This document shows, piece after piece, positions 60,780 through 64,000 of a stretch of 64,000 nucleotides of DNA. Location: the NCBI GenBank assembly GCA_958295665.1, contig OY282558.1, forward strand, positions 331,921,106 through 331,985,105, written 5' to 3'. A program made the translations under genes and the position numbers. The DNA is from Tipula vernalis. Lineage: Eukaryota; Arthropoda; Insecta; Diptera; Tipulidae. The number at the start of each line of letters is the position of its first letter. Positions within the stretch are counted from its first letter, which is position 1. Below the pieces are notes generated by a model. The model saw only the letters and a list, made by a program, of their open reading frames with translations. It made no database searches and was not told the origin of the DNA.

Positions 60780-60935
60780 TTTGTATTAATGTACTAATAA
60801 ATGTATATGCAATTAACAATTAAGTCGCTATAGCATGAGATGGAAAAAAAAATTAAATTTTTCATAATTCTGATTCAGATCGAAACTGAACTTGCAAAAT
60901 TCTTGATAATTTCGCTCTTCGTAATAAAAGTATTG
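60780..60935 (-). pseudogene. Decayed copy of the exon at 30117-30336
   Basis: The minus strand has gcgaaattatcaagaatttt, gcaagttcagtttcgatctg and aatcagaattatgaaaaatt, aligning with gtgaaattattaagagattg and the following bases of the 30.1-kb exon. It continues weakly through tgcatatacattt. The frame is broken. Confidence 0.55.
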
Positions 60936-61535
60936 TAATATTACAAACCGATAGAAATCTTTGTTCAACTATTTTAATTATAACTATTTTAATTATTAAC
61001 TACAAATATCTTAAATATATTATAATATTATTTAATATAGTATACATAAAAAACATTTTAACTATTTAATTAAATATTTAATTTTATAATATTTGTTTTT
61101 TTTTCAAATTAATCTAAAACTAATTGTCATAATTTTAAATGTTAAAATAAACTGCAAATTGTTAATTTAATTGTTCAATAATTATATTTGGTTAAATAAG
61201 CGAAAGAAATAATTGAATTAAAAATTTAAACAAATAAAATAAGTAAATTAGCAAAAAAATCGTTTTTTTCATGTTTAACCTGGAAAGCTCATTGTTTCCA
61301 CCAGAAGTTGAACATTTCATATTTGGTCTAGTTAAATAAAAATGCTATGTTGAAAAAGTTAACAATTTGTAAAATAATTAAGAAGTAGGTAGAAATGAAG
61401 AGAGTTTTCCCATTTTAAGGGTGTTCCGAACTAATCGATTTCTCATTTTTAACCTTTTTTACAGATTAACTGGACTATATCATCTGTAATTGTATTGATT
61501 TTTTCCAAAATGATTTTGAATTTCAAACCGTTCTT
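60936..61535. other. Very AT-rich, no gene
   Basis: A/T tracts only; no open frame of interest. Confidence 0.5.
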
Positions 61536-61539
61536 TAAT

Positions 61540-61862
61540 TTAGGAATACCGTAAATCACACACAATTTAAAAATGAAAGTTTAAAAAACCATCAAATTTT
61601 GGTTTACAAAATATGTAAAAACATTTACATATTTTAAAAATTTAAGCATAGTGCATATCGTGAACTAAAATTCGCATCTTCAGTTGCTTTTATTTACTTC
61701 TTATTGAGTAAATAAAAAGCAACTGATGATCTGAATTTTACTTCAGAAAATGCATTTTGCACAAATTTCTAAAATAAATGTTTTTATTTTTTATTCGTTT
61801 TGAAAATCAAAATTTTGTGATTTTTTAAACTTTCATTTTTAGATTGTATTGAATTAAAAAGC
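61540..61862. mobile_element. ~300-bp MITE-like palindrome
   Basis: The arms ttaaaaatgaaagtttaaaa (61566) and its inverse at about 61827-61846 enclose a strong inner hairpin: cagttgcttttatttact (61680) against agtaaataaaaagcaactg (61707-61725). Confidence 0.75.
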
Positions 61863-62247
61863 TTAGATTATTTATTTATTTAAAATAAAAACAATCTTAA
61901 AAAATTATTATTTGATTTATTTTGAATTTCATAGGATTGGGTTACGCTGTAATACAAGTTTAGCCTGCACAAACTATTTGCATATTTTGAATGCAAGGAA
62001 AAATAAATAAAATTTCGTAGAAGTAGCACAAAATTAGATAAAACCATGAATGAAATATTTTCTACGTTTTCAATTCCTTCATTCATAAATTAAATAGTTC
62101 GATGCCGAAAATATCTAAAATATATATTGTGTTATGTATTTGTGCATACTATAATATGTATACATAAAAAATAAACATAAACAAAACTATGTAGAAAGGT
62201 TTTCTTTCGCTTCTCCATACCAAATGTGGCTAATGGAATGGCTAAGC

Positions 62248-62332
<85 letters not shown>

Positions 62333-62341
62333 GTATATATA
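62248..62341. repeat. (TA)n microsatellite
   Basis: About 80 bp of nearly pure TA dinucleotide, bounded by tatatgtata and tacatatgta. The open frames of Tyr-Ile repeats over it are artefacts. Confidence 0.98.
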
Positions 62342-64000
62342 ATTTATTTTATGTACATAATTACGAAAATACAAAAACGAAGTCAAAACGAATGAAAAAT
62401 ACATGAGAAATTGAGAATATGCTTTACAGTGAAGGGAATATATATTCCATTTAAAATACAAAATTTCATATCATATGTAAATGAATTTGTTTCCCTTACT
62501 AGACACCTAATGTTAGTACCAAAAAATAATATTCAAAGAGTGGCGCTATTTTATTTCGGTATAATCTTTCTTATACTTTTGTGTTTTGTGAGCCTAAGTA
62601 ATTTTTTAAAATAGTTTTTGTTCAAATATGAATGAATTTTTTTGTATGTATAATAAATTCGCCCGAATGTATGCTTTCTGAACACACACATATGCATTTT
62701 AGTTGTTGTTTAATCTCAAATTAAGTTGAGATAAACTTCATTCGCCTTATTTTCTGTCATATTCTGTCATTGAACTTGCTTAAAATATGGAAACGAAACT
62801 TTTTCAGCTAGCGTCATAATTTTCACAGAATAATTATTTCTTTTGAAATTCGGACACGTCCAAAATAGCAAATCGTAAGGCAGTCAATGGCTCTCATTTT
62901 TTCAAAAAGTGAAAAGGAATCTCTCAATATTTTGTGAGACTATTAATGCATCGACGTTCGAATGAGGAATTAAAAGGTATCATGATAAAATTGAACCATT
63001 TAAAATATCAGCTCGTTTTTTCAACAATTTCGTCTCTAAATTTAGTTTGCACAACGAAATTTTCAATGGAAAGCACAAGCTACATAACAGCCAAAGTAAT
63101 TTAAATGAAAACCCAAAATTAACAATGCTGGGATTAACCGCTTCTCCTCCTCGTCACCTTGAAAAATTCAGAGGAAATTGATATTTTTAGTATAGTAGGA
63201 TTACTTAGTATGGAAGGATTGGATAGGATTGTTAATATAGGTCAATTGTTAGTAGTCTCATTTTTGATGTGAAAACATCTTAGGTAGGTAGTAAGTCAAA
63301 AATTTCATGTAAAAAAAAGAACTGAAAATCCGGTACGAACGAAATTGCAAATTATGTATATACAAACGAGAAAAACGAACACAAAATGCACCGAACTTGC
63401 ACACTACTATGCGATTCCTTACTATTTGTGATAGGAAAAAATTTAGTTCCCATTTCATTTGTTCATTTGTTTCATTAGTATTTGTGATGCGCAGTTTTGA
63501 TTCATTAGAATTTGTGATGATATTAATTTAACCAAAATAATTTCTAAATTTCAATTAAAATTATTTAAAATCAATCATATTACTTTATTAAAACTTAATT
63601 CATATTTTGACAGAAAAATTGGGACGTCCAGTTTTAAAAGTTTTAATTCAGCACTCCGAAATAGGACGTCTAATCCGAAAAAAAGATTAGAAAGTTCATA
63701 TTTTTTTGGATTAGTCGCTGATTTTCGGAATTCATATTGTCAATTTGAAGAAAATTTTATATTTATTTTATCGCCAGAATCACTCTCAGTGCTATTTGAA
63801 AACATAACGGCATATATTGCCATTAGTTCATCAACAGTATCCATTTTTAACAAAATTTAATTTTAATAAACGAAACGTCAAAAATAAATAAATAAAAATT
63901 CGGAGTAACGACTTGTTGCTGTTTCAATCACTCTTAAGTTATTTTTTTTTATTCCTTCCTCTTTTTAATTTGACTAATTTTTTCGCCTCGCCATCGTGGA
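62342..64000. other. Intronic-type DNA to the end of the window
   Basis: Contains the inverse copy of the 55.4-kb repeat (62420-62530). Otherwise no feature; a minus frame at 63258-63458 has no domain. No second exon of the b5-domain gene was recognised. Confidence 0.45.

Noticed and set aside
62132..62461. Tyr-Ile repeat proteins on both strands
   Set aside because: Translation of a TA microsatellite.

Overview
The window looks like AT-rich nuclear DNA of a higher (cyclorrhaphan) fly. Spliced coding exons are rare. Dipteran-type transposable elements are dense: BEL/Pao, Ty3/Gypsy, Jockey/CR1-like and LOA/R1-like LINEs, mariner, a TTAA-flanked MITE and a P-like element. The species cannot be named from the sequence. 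Nothing prokaryotic is present.

Only two parts of the window read as host protein-coding exons. At 580-756 (+) there is a 59-codon internal exon with clean splice sites and GC-rich third positions, from a gene I do not recognise. At 49942-50412 (+) lies the first coding exon of a cytochrome-b5-fold gene, most likely fatty acid 2-hydroxylase. It ends at a consensus donor, and no following exon was found, so the last 13.6 kb is probably first intron. A third candidate (30117-30336, -) has an intron acceptor and an open frame, but a decayed copy at about 60.8 kb suggests a repeat family.

Layout. 0.8-7.2 kb is a nest of broken retroelements: LINE pieces, then a BEL/Pao copy (primer site, gag, pol) cut by a minus-strand LINE that itself carries a 231-bp MITE. 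7.24-23.03 kb is a satellite locus of exact 173-bp monomers. Its left part (orientation B, about 7 monomers) is interrupted by a 3.7-kb palindromic element with an 8-bp target duplication and by a 2.95-kb LINE. At 15158/15159 the orientation flips, and 44 full plus two partial monomers of a second subfamily run on without a net indel, showing higher-order repeats. 23.5-26.8 kb holds mariner, LOA-type LINE and Gypsy remnants. 26.8-32.4 kb is AT-rich, with a G-poor tract and repeated blocks.

32.5-35.4 kb and 40.9-43.2 kb are two large inverted-repeat elements filled with internal tandem repeats, one holding a deleted mariner and the other a 973-bp solo LTR. Smaller inverted-repeat elements, including one nested in another, lie at 39.0-40.7, 44.5, 56.0, 58.4-59.5 and 61.5 kb. 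Two decayed transposon-type genes of families I cannot name lie at 37.5-38.3 and 44.8-46.3 kb, and more CR1-like LINE pieces at 36.5, 46.6, 48.6 and 56.8-58.2 kb.

The genes do not form a pathway. The region is best read as heterochromatin-like repeat DNA surrounding and filling introns of sparse genes. The most distinctive content is the two-subfamily, orientation-switched 173-bp satellite and the set of large foldback elements.
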